DNA of 64,000 bases, from NCBI GenBank assembly GCA_918026815.1, contig CAKJVC010000068.1:1364001-1428000 (forward strand). The letters run 5' to 3'. Shown in pieces: positions 10,415 to 22,804 of this stretch; position 1 is the stretch's first letter; each line of letters starts with the position of its first letter. The position numbers and the translations under genes were made by a program. Under the pieces are notes generated by a model. That model was not told where the DNA came from. It worked only from the letters and a program-made list of their open reading frames with translations, and did not search any database. The DNA comes from Chalara sp. BL73 (taxonomy: Eukaryota; Ascomycota; Leotiomycetes; Helotiales).

Positions 10415-13400
10415 AGTGACTGTCAGGGATACCCCTCCCTAAGCCGAGGAGTTTTAGTGGTCCGCCCGACCGAAGCTTATTCTACGGCGCAATCTCACCC
10501 ATGTAGCACTACTTGAAAGAGCTTATCCAACAATTGTTAACCATGTTTCGCTCTTAATCCAAGACAATCACTTCGCTAGTATTTGGAATCTTTCGTTTAG
10601 TGATTGGCGGTGGCATACGATTTGAAGCATCTCTGCTTTGTCCAAGAGGCGTCGCTTGATTGATTTGTGGAAGAAGCTCGGCCACTGCCAACGAGCTGAT
10701 GAGCTGATATTTGTCCCCAAGAATCCACTGCAGTGCTGGGCCAATATCGTATAGTTGCTGCCTCACAACGGCACAACGCTGGGTCCAGTTCGCATGATCC
10801 GTATAAAACTTATGTTGTGTTTTTGTCATGTACAATACTTTGGGTTTGCCTTCTAAGCGGCACTCGATATCAAAGTTTCGTCGGCGACATTGGTCCCACT
10901 CGATATGGTTCATTCTTGCAAGAGTAGCTTTGAAGCTCCAGTGTTGCTGCACTGGGTTCATGAGAAATTGATTGTACAGCGCGCAGTCGTTGCAATTATT
11001 CGTGCAGCGAACGGGGCTACGTGCCCAGTCCCGAGGTTGAAGAGGCTCATACCTTACATAGCTCGCGACGTGATTACTGAGTATTAAGAAAAAAAGACGT
11101 TGCAACACGGGACCGCCGAGAGATATGTGCTGCTCTTCCGCGTTTTTTACCAGCATACCCAAAGCAGGAAGATAGACACGCAACAAAAGCGAGGTAGAGA
11201 TATCGTTGTACTCGATTTTGTCTGTAATACGTTCCAGTTCAGAGTGAAGTCCCAGTTTGTAACAGGAAAGAAATATATCTGAGAGATTCTGAATATTTTG
11301 GGGATCGATATCGGGAATGGCTTCTGTAGTAGGGACAACGGGGTTTGTATTTGGATATCCGTGTCGAATCACAGGTCCAGACACGGTGGCAATTTTCTTG
11401 ACCATATATGGTTCTAACAACGACTGTAGAGTAAAGCCCTCTGTCATATCGCATAAAACGTCCTTGAAAATGCTTTGAGCAACGCTCTCGGGGATTTCGC
11501 CGTTCGCACAGGCAGCCATATATCCGGCCATGAACGCCATGGCAAACGGAGTTTGGCACGAGTTTCTTTTCACAGCTGGCAGTATCCTGGATCTTGTTAG
11601 TATATATGCATAAATTATATTTGACTTTCCATACTTATCAAATACAACTTGCGATGGCATTCCTTTCGCAATACTCGCTAGAATTGATCCATCTTCGTCG
11701 TTCAACAAAGATATGGTCAATATAGCTTGGTTCACCTCTGAGTCTAGCCAAATCTGATATATGGACATGTTAACACCAGTCCTCTGGGATTCTGATTCTA
11801 AGCCGGCTCTCATTGCTCTTGTTACCAAGATCCGGTCCGAAAACTTGCTGACGGTAGCTATTTGTGCAGAAATCCTATGGCACTATTAGCAAGGTAACTA
11901 GGTATTAGTGAGGAGAGTTTACTGACTCTGGCAGTACTTGCTGCAGGTCGAATCGGAGCAGTGCTGTTCCAATTGATTGGAATAGCTCCGAAGACACCAT
12001 ACCAGCACAGATTTTAACCATATCTAAGAGTATATCTCGTCTATCGAACTCTACTGCCATTGCAACAATGAGAGTCTGGACTCGAGTAGGGACGGAAGAA
12101 GGACGATAGCCTGGTCGAGCTCTCCAGGATGTCATGTTGTCTACCACCAACTTTGCCAGTTCGGTGAATTCCTTTTGCGCCGTTCGGTCTAGTGCATCTT
12201 GACGTAATTCTTTCACAAGTTGCTCAAGCCACAGCTTGATCTTCATACGCTCTGGTGCTACTGGTTCACTTCCGTATCCTTCGAAATCTTTGGATGTGGG
12301 AGCAACGAGATATTTAATGCGCTCGCTTTTGGGAAGAATAACAACTACCTTCAGCTCAGTGTTAGTGTGTCTACGAAACATTCCAAGGTATTAACTTACT
12401 GTGCTGTTATAAGTTAGCGTAGCACGGACGCCTTCATTGCCAGTATATTCAACCTCTTCGTCATCCGCCTCCATATCTTCAAAAGGGTTCTTGTTGATGA
12501 AAAATTCTTTCATCTCAATATCGATGTCCGAGGCTACATGTGATCCATTTAAAGTAACAACTCTTTGCAGTGAAAGCTCCTCTGATTCCAGGTCTTCGAT
12601 TTTGTGTTTGCCGTACGAATAGCGCTCATCACCGAAATCGTCCCAGCCGCCCTCCTCAACTCTCTCCAAACTAGCGAGATAGAGACTAAATCCATGGTTC
12701 TTACATGCATCTCGTAAATAAGTACAAACTAGTTGATCCTGCCCCTTAAGACTATCATATGACAAGCTTTCGTCCGTATATTCATGCTCGAGAAGCCAAT
12801 ACATTGGATGCCCATCTCTTTGATTCATGTCAATTTCCGTCTTCCAGACAGAGAAAAGCTTATTCAGCTTCACTAATGACACATTCGAGTTCGCTCCAAG
12901 CTCTCTCGATCCTAGGCTCGTGTGCATGAGGTTGTAAGTGAGGACAAGGCGACGACCGGAGCGGACGGGCTTTACTTCGTGCGTTACGTCAGAGAACCTA
13001 GAAACGGTAGGTGAGTGAATGTTCGAGATTGACTCAATAATGGCACTTACCACGCAGCATAAGAGCAGTCAAAATCAGAGCACGAAGACGACTGAAACAC
13101 CATTGCTTGTCCTGCATGAGTTACATGCACCTCTCCTCCATCATGTTTTGAAGGTAGAATAATGACTAAAGTTCCAAACATCCCGGGCGCTTTCTCAGAG
13201 CTTCGACAATCAGCATAAATTTTCAAGTGCCAAATTTGGACTTACTCTTGATGCGGTTTAAACATAGCCCCCTTATCATATAGCAACAACTTATACAGCT
13301 CCGCTGTGACACCTCTTCCAGTTGCATCTACTCCTAATCCAGCACTAACTTTTGTGACAATGCTCTGCAAAAATGGAATCCATGCCGGATTCTTTAATTG

Positions 13401-14240
13401 GAACTCATTAACCGAAAGCTGCCACGTTTTTCTGACTGTCTCATCAACGATAGTTTGTTCCCCTTTGCCGAATGGGGCCTGATGACTAGCAGCGATTAAC
13501 GCCTCAGCATCACGATCCGACAGAGGTAAGCCAATTGTGCCACCATTGTTCAGGTATAAGCCGGGATTTGGAGCGCTTTCAAGAGGCTCAGATTGGGCGT
13601 ATGAGCCTGGGGCTTTGATATTGGTGAGACATTCTTGGAGACCTTCGAAGAGAATTTTACTGTTATAGCTGGTCATGCTTAGTTACATATACACTGGTGC
13701 GGTAATATGCGTTAAATAGCCTTAAATCGTAGAGTCAATAATTCTGAACTGACACACGCGTCGAGGTTCACGCGACACGCTAATCTTGTCAAACGAGGTC
13801 ACGTGTCGAGGATGCCCTCCATTTCCTCAATCCAGGCTCTAAATTGAGAAGTAGATCCATAAAATGGTGATAGCGGGCTCATATGAAAGAAGATGATAAC
13901 TTTAAGATTCTAGTTAAGCCTCAAGCACGTACATACAGGCATTTTACCAGATTTACAAGATCGATTCTACCTGTCCTTGTCCACGGCTGTCCCTGCATAT
14001 ACACCAGAGACACGCCAAATAGAATTACGAATGGGTGAAAATTGAAAAATGAACGATATCATATGAAATATGGAAACAGTGTCAAGCGCATAAATTTGCA
14101 GCGTGAAGACTTTGACGTTCATCACATTGCTCAGCTCCGTTATCTTATACTTTGGCTTGTCGTCTTCGGGGGGTCATCCGTATGCTTGTCTACAGACTTC
14201 TTTCCTTTCTTCCAAGTATCTTCGGTAGGTTCGATTAGAC
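10391..14240 (-). repeat. Tandem duplication unit 2 (oxygenase copy B plus flanks)
   Basis: Second unit, in the same orientation as unit 1. It shares the left-edge block (GCTAGGCTTGCCATAGTG, GATACCCCTCC, CCGAAGCTTATTCT), the gene, the promoter blocks and the spacer. Near the right edge about 100 bp present in unit 1 (10175-10300) are missing here. Confidence 0.8.
10554..13676 (-). CDS. Fe(II)/2-oxoglutarate oxygenase-domain protein, copy B
   Basis: Six exons: 13676-13246, 13200-13051, 12997-12400, 12348-11927, 11874-11635, 11586-10554; introns of 45-53 bp; 957 aa. Exons 1, 2 and 5 have the same lengths as in copy A (431, 150 and 240 bp); exons 3, 4 and 6 differ by multiples of three. HxD is formed across intron 1 (H142-Q-D144), the distal His is H200 in DVTHEVKPVRSGRRLVLTYNL, and R209/R210 follow. 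The catalytic domain is highly similar to copy A; the helical C-terminal half has drifted further and its Cys cluster (RCTNNCNDC) is retained in altered form. Both copies are intact, so both are probably expressed. Substrate unknown. Confidence 0.88.
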
Positions 14241-14369
14241 ATTCAGTGTTGGCTGAGAGCTTAAGTACTCACTTAACAATCCTAGTATACCGCTCAACCA
14301 TTCTTGAGTCTCAAGCGGTGCAGAAATAGTGGGGCTGAGGGCTTTGAGGATGGGCCTAGAAAAGAGAGT
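13677..14369. promoter_or_regulatory. Upstream region of copy B and right edge of unit 2
   Basis: Contains the shared ACGCGTCGAGGT..ACGCGAC element and the GTCAAACGAGGTCACGTG box (CACGTG at 13800-13805), then a diverged spacer matching the one upstream of copy A, and the shortened remnant of the small charged ORF (14156-14240). No complete gene is visible. Confidence 0.5.
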
Positions 14370-14558
14370 CTAGCCAGCCACTCCCATGAAAAAGGTGTCT
14401 GTCGTTTTTAGGATATCTTGAATATTTTCCATGCATTGGTTTTGAAGTCCATCACACTTGATAACGCTACTGGACCAGTAAACTTGAAGGAGCTCATCAA
14501 TACCAGAAATAGGTGACAAAAGCTCTCTTAGGATAGTCTGCCCAGTCGAGGAAGGCAT
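14370..14558 (-). CDS. Hypothetical 62-aa ORF, weak
   Basis: ATG-initiated ORF (MPSSTGQTILRELLSPISG...) with an amphipathic, codon-plausible sequence but no recognised family and no partner exon that I can support. It lies just outside unit 2 of the oxygenase duplication and may be a remnant of a larger protein. Confidence 0.2.
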   Translation of the reverse strand: MPSSTGQTILRELLSPISGIDELLQVYWSSSVIKCDGLQNQCMENIQDILKTTDTFFMGVAG

Positions 14559-15526
14559 GGTCTATTATGGGTGGGACACTCCGACTATGATGTAATCGGA
14601 GTTGTACTGTACGTCTCGCCGTACACGGTAGATATCAGCCGGTTTGCTCCGGTTGGTCACATTTTCCTAGCCTCTCCAGTGCCCACCACGATTTTTAGTC
14701 CTGGTATTGTTTATCAGTAGTTCTACCTTCCTCTGTTTTATGGTTGCTAAAATATCTTACTTCTGACGGGGCACCATACGTGGTGAGGTTGCTTCAAGGT
14801 GGAGAGTCGTTCAGTGCCCGAGCTTCATGAATGTGATGGCTATTTTGTAAATGACTAATCTCTCTAAGCATGGCTAGTTTTCTAGTAGCCCTTCCTATCG
14901 CGTTGATGTAGTAGAAATGGCCAGAGATGAGATGGATATTTATCTTCCAACTTAGATCTCCGGTTCATTTATCGTAGCGTACATCCTTGCCATGTTGATG
15001 CCGCCTCTTGTCTTTATATCACATATAAATCAACAATAGCATAATCACAAACGCAGAAGGGCGAGGCAGATAGAGAGATAATAATCGTGCCTTTCATTTG
15101 TTCTTTCTAAGTACCCTAGGCTAGTAGCTCAAAGTATTCATAGCAAATAATAGCCATCATATCAAAGCTACTAAAAGCAGGCATGACAGTCACCTAGACG
15201 CCGCCGCCTTCCTGATTTTGGAGAAAGAGGAGGGTTGTGAATCGGTTGAGCGTCACGGACAAAGGACACCACCAACGGAAGTAGCATGCTGATTTCCGGT
15301 CCGTGTAAACACCAAGGCAAGATTGGTGACTGGAACAGGGTAGGGGTTTGGGATTAGTAAAGCAGAAGCAAGTGGAATGGGATATTGCACCAGAGTCGAG
15401 CCCCTGGGTAGTGGTCTATTAATTGGTGGCTAGATTACATTCGCTTCAGGAAATTGTGGCGAAGGTCGTGGACTATCACCTGGCGTTGGTGGTAGGTTCA
15501 ATCTATAGGGAGGCTCTCCGTGCTTA
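14559..15526. other. Gene-free stretch
   Basis: AT-moderate sequence with stops in all frames at short intervals; nothing recognised. Confidence 0.5.
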
Positions 15527-15896
15527 TCAAATCGCCCAAGAAGATGCGCGGTGGTTCATCGGGGAAGTCTCGTATTTCGCCTCATCATTCAAAAGGAAGC
15601 GGGGATCTGGGTGCTCCACTGGGTCCTCAGCGAGACAGCGATGAACAAGCTCTATCAAATAAGTACTATATCTAGTGTTGAGTACCTTCGGGCTATAAGT
15701 CCGGAAAGACAGATTTGACTGAGCTGGAGGGAGATTTGGATATGAAGTAGTGCTGGTAATAAACCTTCTCTGTTGTAGGCCAGGCAATAATTGCCCGGCT
15801 TGATTTCAGGTTTGGAATCCATATCTTCTTTCACTCGAAGCAAGCATTAGCTGGTAAGTGACAGCTCCGACTTGGCAGATATTGGTCTTGGTCTCA
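15527..15896 (-). pseudogene. Protein kinase C-lobe remnant
   Basis: One reading frame encodes TNICQVGAVTYQLM, which resembles kinase helix F (usually TNVWQVG..), then an in-frame TGA after RRYGFQT. It continues in the same frame to YSTYLIELVHRCLAEDPVEHPDPRFLL, the usual end of a kinase domain (L..LV..CL..DP..RP...LL). The Trp of helix F and the Arg of the RP motif are replaced. I could not find the catalytic loop or the N-lobe upstream; an acceptor-like CGTAG lies just before the fragment. Best read as the decayed 3' end of a fungal Ser/Thr kinase gene. Confidence 0.5.
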
Positions 15897-16803
15897 AGTT
15901 TCGACTACGTCGAGAGTAGTTGTGGTTACTAGTAGTATAGAGGTCGCAGCAATATTGCTCGTTTCTTCCATAGCCGCAATGGTAAGAGTGCGGTTTGGTG
16001 TGATACCTACGTTGGATGACGTATGGATAATTGATCCTGTGGTAGGTCAAACGAATTCTCTTGTGAAAAAGCTCACTGGATCAGAGCAATCTTACCGGGA
16101 CAAAGCACCCTACCTTCTCCAACAGCAGTCATGAAAAATGGCGCACCCGTTAGGATGATTTGGTCTAATTCCAGCGCTTGGAAGTAATTGAGAGAGTCCA
16201 AAGTCGCTAATCCATAAACCTGTCAGAGGATTTTAAACATGCTTGTTGCACTGAATACGTATTTTAAACACTTCCACAGTGCTGCTCTATCATCAAGCTG
16301 TCAGCTTTACAAGCTCGAGAGAATAGTAAAAAGTGATATATATATATATATATGATCGGACACCTTTTAGTACGGAAGCCGACTAGTTTGAAAAAAGTCT
16401 ACGAAAATGCCGATGTGGAGGAGATATAGCTGCTGACACCATATCGTACGTTACGCGGCATTGTGAGTCATTCTCGAAAAAGAAGTAATGGGATAGCTGA
16501 ATACTAATTTGGGGACCTCCCTCATAGCTCAATGTTGTCGCTCGTGCTCTAGAAACGTGGTTCTTTGTTTGATTATGGACGATTGCTAATTTCAAATTCT
16601 CCCAATGTAGTCTTGACAAAGCGATTAACATCAACTGTAAAAACAAAGAGTTACACGAAAATCAAGGACCAATGACAGAGAGAATTTCAGGCACTAATTG
16701 TTCAGGTGATGAAGCACCATAGCAATGTAAATTATCTTATAACAGAGAATTTAGTGATCACTAATGCTTCGTCCGTTCGGTTGAATTATTTGTATTGGCA
16801 ATT
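15897..16803. other. Gene-free stretch with a short (TA)n run
   Basis: No supported gene. A simple (AT)n tract occupies about 16335-16353. The 3' end of the aminotransferase gene follows. Confidence 0.5.
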
Positions 16804-18255
16804 TCATGTCAGATACTCCTCTATATAAACTGCTAACTTTTTCAAGGCTTCTTGAAGAACGGCGGTCTCGCACACAAATCCTATGCGGACAAACCCTTTA
16901 AATTCTTCCCCAAAACATTTTGAGCCTGGCAAAACCATGACTTTGGTCTTCTCGATGAGATCAATGCATAATTGGACATCATCTAAAGGCTTGCCCTTCC
17001 GCTGAAATCGAATGAAAGCCGTTGTTCCGCCGGTTGGTTTCACCCATGAGCAAAGCCAACCATGCTCTTTTACAAACTCGTCCAGAAAAGCGACATTATC
17101 CTTCGCAAGCTGTATGTTTCGTTTGAGAAGGGCGTGAAGCACTGATTGCGATAAGGCATAGGATGCTACTTGATCATCTAGCTGTGATACAGAGATCGTG
17201 GTGTAATCCCGAGCAGAAGCAATTGCCTCGATGATACCTTGTTCTCGTGTAGCTATCCAGCCGATCCGGATACCGGCCAAAGAATAAGCTTTGGACATGG
17301 ATCCTGTGACAATTGTCCTTGAATAGCCTAACGAAAGTAGTGAAGGAGGGAACTCTTGATCTCCTGGTGATATACCATGGAATAGTGGCCGATATACTTC
17401 GTCAGAAAGAACAATTATATCTCGTTCTTTGGCAAAGTTCACTAATTCCTGCAGCACGGACTTCGGAGTTGTAGCTCCGGCTACAAAAGATCAATGTTAG
17501 TTGAAACTCTATATGAAGGTGGCCAAGGCGTGAAGCCGCTCTGCTTAGAGTAGCATATGTTAAGGACATACAGGTGTAGAGTGAAGAGAAGATTCATGAA
17601 ATTTGAGATCCAACATGCCAACAGCCACCACGGCCATATCTCGGAAAAGGGGCAAATCTCAGTCCTGAGGTATATCTCCCTATTACTTACTGGGATTGTT
17701 CGGATTATTGATGATGATCATTTTCGTGTTTTCCTTAACCAAACTGTCCAGCTCCTTCACGTCTGGGATATATTTTTTGTCTTTTTGCAATCTCCACAGA
17801 GATACTTCTGCCCCAAGACTTTTGGGTACAGCATAGAGCTGTTGGTAGGTAGGGTACATGCAAATGACATGATCTTCTGGGCCGATCAGAGTATACAGTA
17901 AGAGGAAATTCGCAGCGATGGCCCCAGGTGTGATGAGGATATTTTCAGCTGAGAGGGGAGATGCAGTCCTTGCAGAGTACAAGGCAGACAAGCGCCCACG
18001 GAGAGTATCTGATCCTCTAATGGCACCATATGTAAGTTTTGTGGACGTATTGAGCGGTGGCTTGACATTCGGATCTTCACAAAGCCCAACTAGGTCGTCT
18101 ATAGAAATGCTTGCTGCACAAGTCTCGGCGATATTGAGCACTCCTGGGGTGGTTTCATACTTGTCCATCCACTGCAAGGCCAGTCAGTCGGTATCTAGAC
18201 GTAAAGGAAGCAGAGCACATACTTGTTCGACATCGAAAGGCTCAATTTTGACCAT
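16804..18255 (-). CDS. PLP-dependent class I/II aminotransferase
   Basis: Three exons: 18255-18223 (11 codons), 18171-17691, 17480-16804; introns of 51 and 210 bp; 396 aa. Fold-type I features are in order: a Gly/Tyr motif LTYGAIRGSDTLRGRLSALY, NNPNNP|TGATTP spanning intron 2, SDEVYRPL with the Asp (D199) that pairs with the PLP pyridine nitrogen, and TGSMSKAYSLAGIRIGW with the Schiff-base Lys at 236. A C-terminal FVRIGF supplies the carboxylate-binding Arg. It is cytosolic, with no targeting peptide. The overall pattern is closest to the aspartate/kynurenine/capreomycidine-synthase-like branch often seen in fungal accessory genes; amino donor and acceptor cannot be deduced. Divergent from the ABC transporter gene. 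Confidence 0.9.
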
Positions 18256-18934
18256 GATGACCTAAAGAAAGAGATGTTGATAGGCGTGTCCCGCACCGGC
18301 TCTCTTGCGATACTCGGTAATAGCAAGGTTATAATAAAACACTATTCTGTGAAATGTAGAGTAGTGGCTGGGAACGGAATTTGTACTCTACCGTCGTTTC
18401 GTGATATCCGGACCAAAGAAGAACTCGGAGTCATTTCATGCAATAGATCAACTCCGTAGCCCAGTTTGATATACTATATAGGATTGCGTTCACACGGAAT
18501 AGAGTCTCTGTGCAGTTACAGGTACAGGTACAGATACAGGTACACATTCTGGTACGGGCCGCGATAAACTCAGATGGATGTGGCACACGTGAAGTGGGGG
18601 AGCTGAGGCACCTTTGGTGGAAGATTGGGGTCATGATCCTTGTTAGACACCAAACCCCAAGCCCCAACCACCGCGGTTCAGGCCACAATTTGGTGGCACA
18701 ACCATCTACATCCACGACTCTACTCTAGGTAGACATCTTTCTTGAGTTTGCCACCAAAAGCAGCTCCTACGTCCTTTGCGCATTCATCTTTTCATTCACA
18801 TTCTTCTGCCTTCTACCGGGATTTGTCACCGAAAACGCTCCATCTTTCGTTGTGGGTTGTATGGCGTAAACACAGCTCCCCATCTTATCTTGAGCCAAGC
18901 TCCTAACATCACCAATTCAAGAATTCAAGGCCAG
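18256..18934. promoter_or_regulatory. Divergent intergenic region between aminotransferase and ABC transporter
   Basis: Shared 5' region of two divergent genes, including the transporter's probable 5' UTR. It contains a short imperfect TACAGG repeat, listed separately. Confidence 0.4.
18516..18546. repeat. Short imperfect (TACAGG)n microsatellite
   Basis: About five copies of a TACAGG-type hexamer, one copy with GATACA. It lies in the divergent promoter region; no function inferred. Confidence 0.7.
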
Positions 18935-21900
18935 ATGCAGCCGCTACGGCTCAAGGCAGCAGCCCTGGCGACTCTGTCGCTGGTCTCTGCAGCTTACGGA
19001 TATGGTAACTATTCTACAGTGGATATGATGAGAGCCCAGAGCTCACTATTGGGCATCCGGGATGAGGACTGTCCACCATGGTATGATATGCGCAATTCTA
19101 TCCTATATCTGTTGAGTATGATACTGAGTGCCATAGTTTTAATTGCTTACTACCAAAATTTACCTGTGGACAATATGCAGAGTGCCAACAGTATGATGGC
19201 AAGTGCACATGTCCACCTGGATTTGGAGGAGAAGACTGTTTGTCTCCAGGTATAATACCCTGATCTATCTACCACTTAACATGCTAATGTTATCTAGTTT
19301 GTGGATCTTTGGCAGATGGCAAAGACCGACCTATGCGATCAGGCGATTACTGCGAGTGTGCTGAAGGGTGGACTGGTATAAATTGTAATGTCTGCACAAA
19401 TAATCTGGCATGCAACGCTTTGATGCCTGGAGATGCGACAGGAGGGGTCTGCTATCAGAATGGTGAAGTTGTCAAGCAAAACTACCAGATGTGCGACGTG
19501 ACCAATATCAAGATTGTGGAGATTCTAGATGGAAGGAGGCCACAAGTTACCTTTACTTGTGACGCCGAGGACTCCACTTGCGATTTTCAATGTAAGTGAA
19601 GTTACTTTACGCCTCCGACACAATGAGCTGACTTAGCATAGTCTGGGTTGAGCATAAGGAGTCTTTCTATTGTCACCTTAATACGTGTGAATCGAGCGCC
19701 GACAATTCTTACTCCCAGAACGGTACAAGCTATAAATGCGAGAACATTGAATGCAGTTGTATCGCTGACCGCATGCTATGCGGTGAAGGTGGATCGGTTG
19801 ACATCAGCGATTTTCTGGTCGAAGAAATCAAAGGCCCAGCAACATTCAGCTGCTTGCAGAAGAACGGAGGAAGCAATGACTGCAAGTTCAAAGAGCCAGC
19901 AATGGATCAGCTAATACAACAGATTTTTGGAGATAGTAGTATTTTCATTGATTGCCAGGCTGGAGAATGTCTTCACGAAACCCAAGTTCCAGGTTTCGAA
20001 CGTCCCGTAAAGAAGATCAATACACCTCTGATTGCTGGAGTCATAGCTGGAGCCTCACTCTTCGTAGTTGCGGTCATTTTGGCCGTATGGTATCTATCCC
20101 GGAGACAGTACAAGTACGGGCCTATCCATTTGGACGACTCTGATGATGAAGGAACAAAACTCATGACCGACCACAAACCGGCATCCTTATACTTTGACGA
20201 GGTATCGTATAGGCTGAACGGAAAACAAATATTGTCTGGTGTTCACGGTGTTGCTCACCCAGGGGAGATCATGGCCATCATGGGAGCGTCCGGCGCTGGA
20301 AAAACCACGTTCCTTGATATCCTAGCGCGGAAAAATAAACGGGGGACCGTTGGAGGCAATTTCTATGTGAATGGTGAAAAGGTCAATGACTCTGAGTACA
20401 AGAGTGTTGTTGGTTTTGTTGATCAAGAGGACTCTATGCTACCTACACTCACCGTTCATGAGACTATCATGACTAGCGCTTTACTTCGACTCCCTCGAGG
20501 CATGGGTAGGGCAGCCAAAGAGCAACGAGTTCACGAAGTTGAGAAACAGCTGGGAATTTCTCATATTAAAGATTCCTTAATAGGCTCGGAAGAGGGTAAA
20601 GGTCGAGGAATCTCCGGTGGTGAGAAACGAAGGGTTGGAATCGCTTGCGAGCTTGTCACCAGTCCGAGTATCCTGTTTCTGGATGAGCCGACAAGCGGAC
20701 TCGACGCCTATAATGCATTCAATGTCATAGAGTGTCTAGTCACCCTAGCCAAAACCTACAAGCGGACCGTTATATTTACCATTCATCAGCCAAGATCTAA
20801 CATAGTAGCTTTGTTCGATCGGCTCCTCCTTCTAGCAAAAGGAAAGACTGTTTATTCTGGCGAGTTCGCGCAGTGCCAGGACTTTTTTGATCATATTGGC
20901 TATGCCTGTCCTCCTGGCTTCAATATTGCAGACTACTTGGTTGACTTGACCATGCATGCTGGTACTCCTCACACGCCATTAGATACGGGTATTCCAGGTT
21001 TTGAGCCGGATGCCAGCAGCAGCGTTGGCCCAAGTAGTACACGAGCTGTTAAGTCAATTGCAAGCATTGGCGGCGGCAGTATAGAGGAAGGTATAGTGGT
21101 TGGTAGTCCGAGTGACTCGGTCCGTCGACCCAAAGGCAAACGGAGGGACTCTGTTAAAGCGAAGCAAGAGCGGGAGTTGTACACACGCAGGAAGAGCGGC
21201 ATGGAAACCCCAGGCTCAGCAATTGAAGAGACGCCTCTTGATCCAAATGCCACAGCTGCGGAACAATGGCTACGTCTTTCACGGCAGAAAGTTGGCCATG
21301 TTCCTCAGCACACTATAGACGACCCTGACAACCTACCGCCTGCAGCGCCTGATACTGGTACTGATCTTGATATCATTGTTGCTGCATACGCAAATTCAGA
21401 GATAGCCGCAAACATCAACAATGATATTCATGCTGCTATCTCTAGCGCCCAAGATGCGAATGGTTTTTCGAATGGTCATACCATAGTAGCTGGCTCTGGA
21501 GGCACTATGGGAAGAGGGTATGCAAGGGTCAGCTACTTGAGGCAGTTTATTATCCTGTCACAACGTACCTGGAGAAATCTATATCGAAATCCAATGTTGA
21601 TGCTAACGCATTATGCCATCGCGATCCTGCTAGCAGTGCTCTCGGGCTATTTATTCTACGGACTGACAGATGATATCCCTGGGTTTCAAAATCGACTCGG
21701 TCTATTCTTTTTCATCCTTGCACTTTTTGGATTCAGCACCCTTTCCAGCTTGAACGTGTTTGCAACCGAAAGGCTTGTATTTGTGCGTGAGAGAGCTAAC
21801 GGTTATTATTCACCCATTACATATTTCGCCGCCAAAGTAATTTTCGATATCGTCCCTCTTCGTATCATTCCACCTCTGATCATGGGATCAATCCTCTATC

Positions 21901-22364
21901 CGATGACCGGACTGGTGCCGGACTGGACACACTTTTTTAAATTCATTCTGGTGTTGGTCCTATTCAACCTCGCTGCAGCTGGCATCTGCCTCTTCATAGG
22001 AATTGTGTGCAAAGATCAAGGCGTAGCAAGCTTGATCGGAAGCCTAGTCATGCTTTTTAGCTTACTCTTCGCTGGGTTACTGCTCAATCATGACGCAATT
22101 CCTAAGTCTGCACTTTGGCTGCAGTCGCTTTCAATATTCCACTACGGCTTCGAGTCCCTCATTGTTAATGAGGTTACATACCTCACACTAACGGACCGAA
22201 AGTATGGTCTTGATATCAGCGTTCCTGGAGCTACGATTCTAAGCTCTTTTGGATTTGACACGCAATCTTACTATCCTGACATTACCCACTTGGCGATATT
22301 TGGAGGCTCCTTCATCCTACTAGCATATATTGCGATGCATATCCTTTTAGTTGAAAGACGATAG
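18935..22364 (+). CDS. ADP1: ADP1-like ABCG half-transporter with EGF-like ectodomain
   Basis: Four exons, 18935-19080, 19137-19249, 19298-19591 and 19642-22364, with introns of 56, 48 and 50 bp; 1091 aa. An N-terminal signal peptide (to about AAYG) is followed by a Cys-rich lumenal/extracellular domain with EGF-like signatures ([12 protein letters not shown] and [12 protein letters not shown]). A transmembrane helix comes at about 312-336. The single nucleotide-binding domain has Walker A GASGAGKT (399-406), signature SGGEKRR (about 509), Walker B LFLDEP (about 529) and H-loop TIHQPR. About 240 residues of low-complexity linker follow, then six C-terminal membrane helices of the ABC2 type. 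This order matches yeast Adp1 (YCR011C), an ABCG/White-type protein. All ATPase residues are present; the substrate is unknown. The start is the ATG at 18935, directly ahead of the signal peptide. Confidence 0.92.
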
Positions 22365-22804
22365 ATGATATTGGACTTTACTGTGTATTTACATCATTTT
22401 ATATTCATAAGCATATTGGCGGAGTTTAGGCGTTGCTGTAGTATATATTTCTAGTCTATAGATGCCCTGGCAATCATATATAATACTCTAACTTCTATGA
22501 TGTCATATGACAGCACTAGACCAGTTTATTTCAGCATTTCATACAAGATATGCTTTTCATTGGCATTGATTCTTAGATTTGGTGCCCGTTTATTCATGCA
22601 CACTGTCAAGCGCGGTACCCATGTTTGGTGTACTGTCATTGGTTCTCGATATTCGTCACTTTCGAGGAATTTTTGATAGAGTAAGTACGGCTGACTTAAC
22701 CGCTCTAATTTCTCTACTTGAAATCAACCATCAAGTTATATTTTTGGCGCTGAATTGTTTTGATAAAACTTTCAAAGTCAAAAATGAACCCTTCGCGTCT
22801 TCGG
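22365..22804. other. Convergent intergenic region
   Basis: Lies between the ABC transporter and the HExxH gene, tail to tail. It has AT-rich 3' UTR-like sequence and no gene. Confidence 0.5.

Noticed and set aside
6603..13676. RIP acting on the tandem oxygenase copies
   Set aside because: Both copies keep intact long frames without stop codons, so RIP has not inactivated them; a subtle effect would need base counting.
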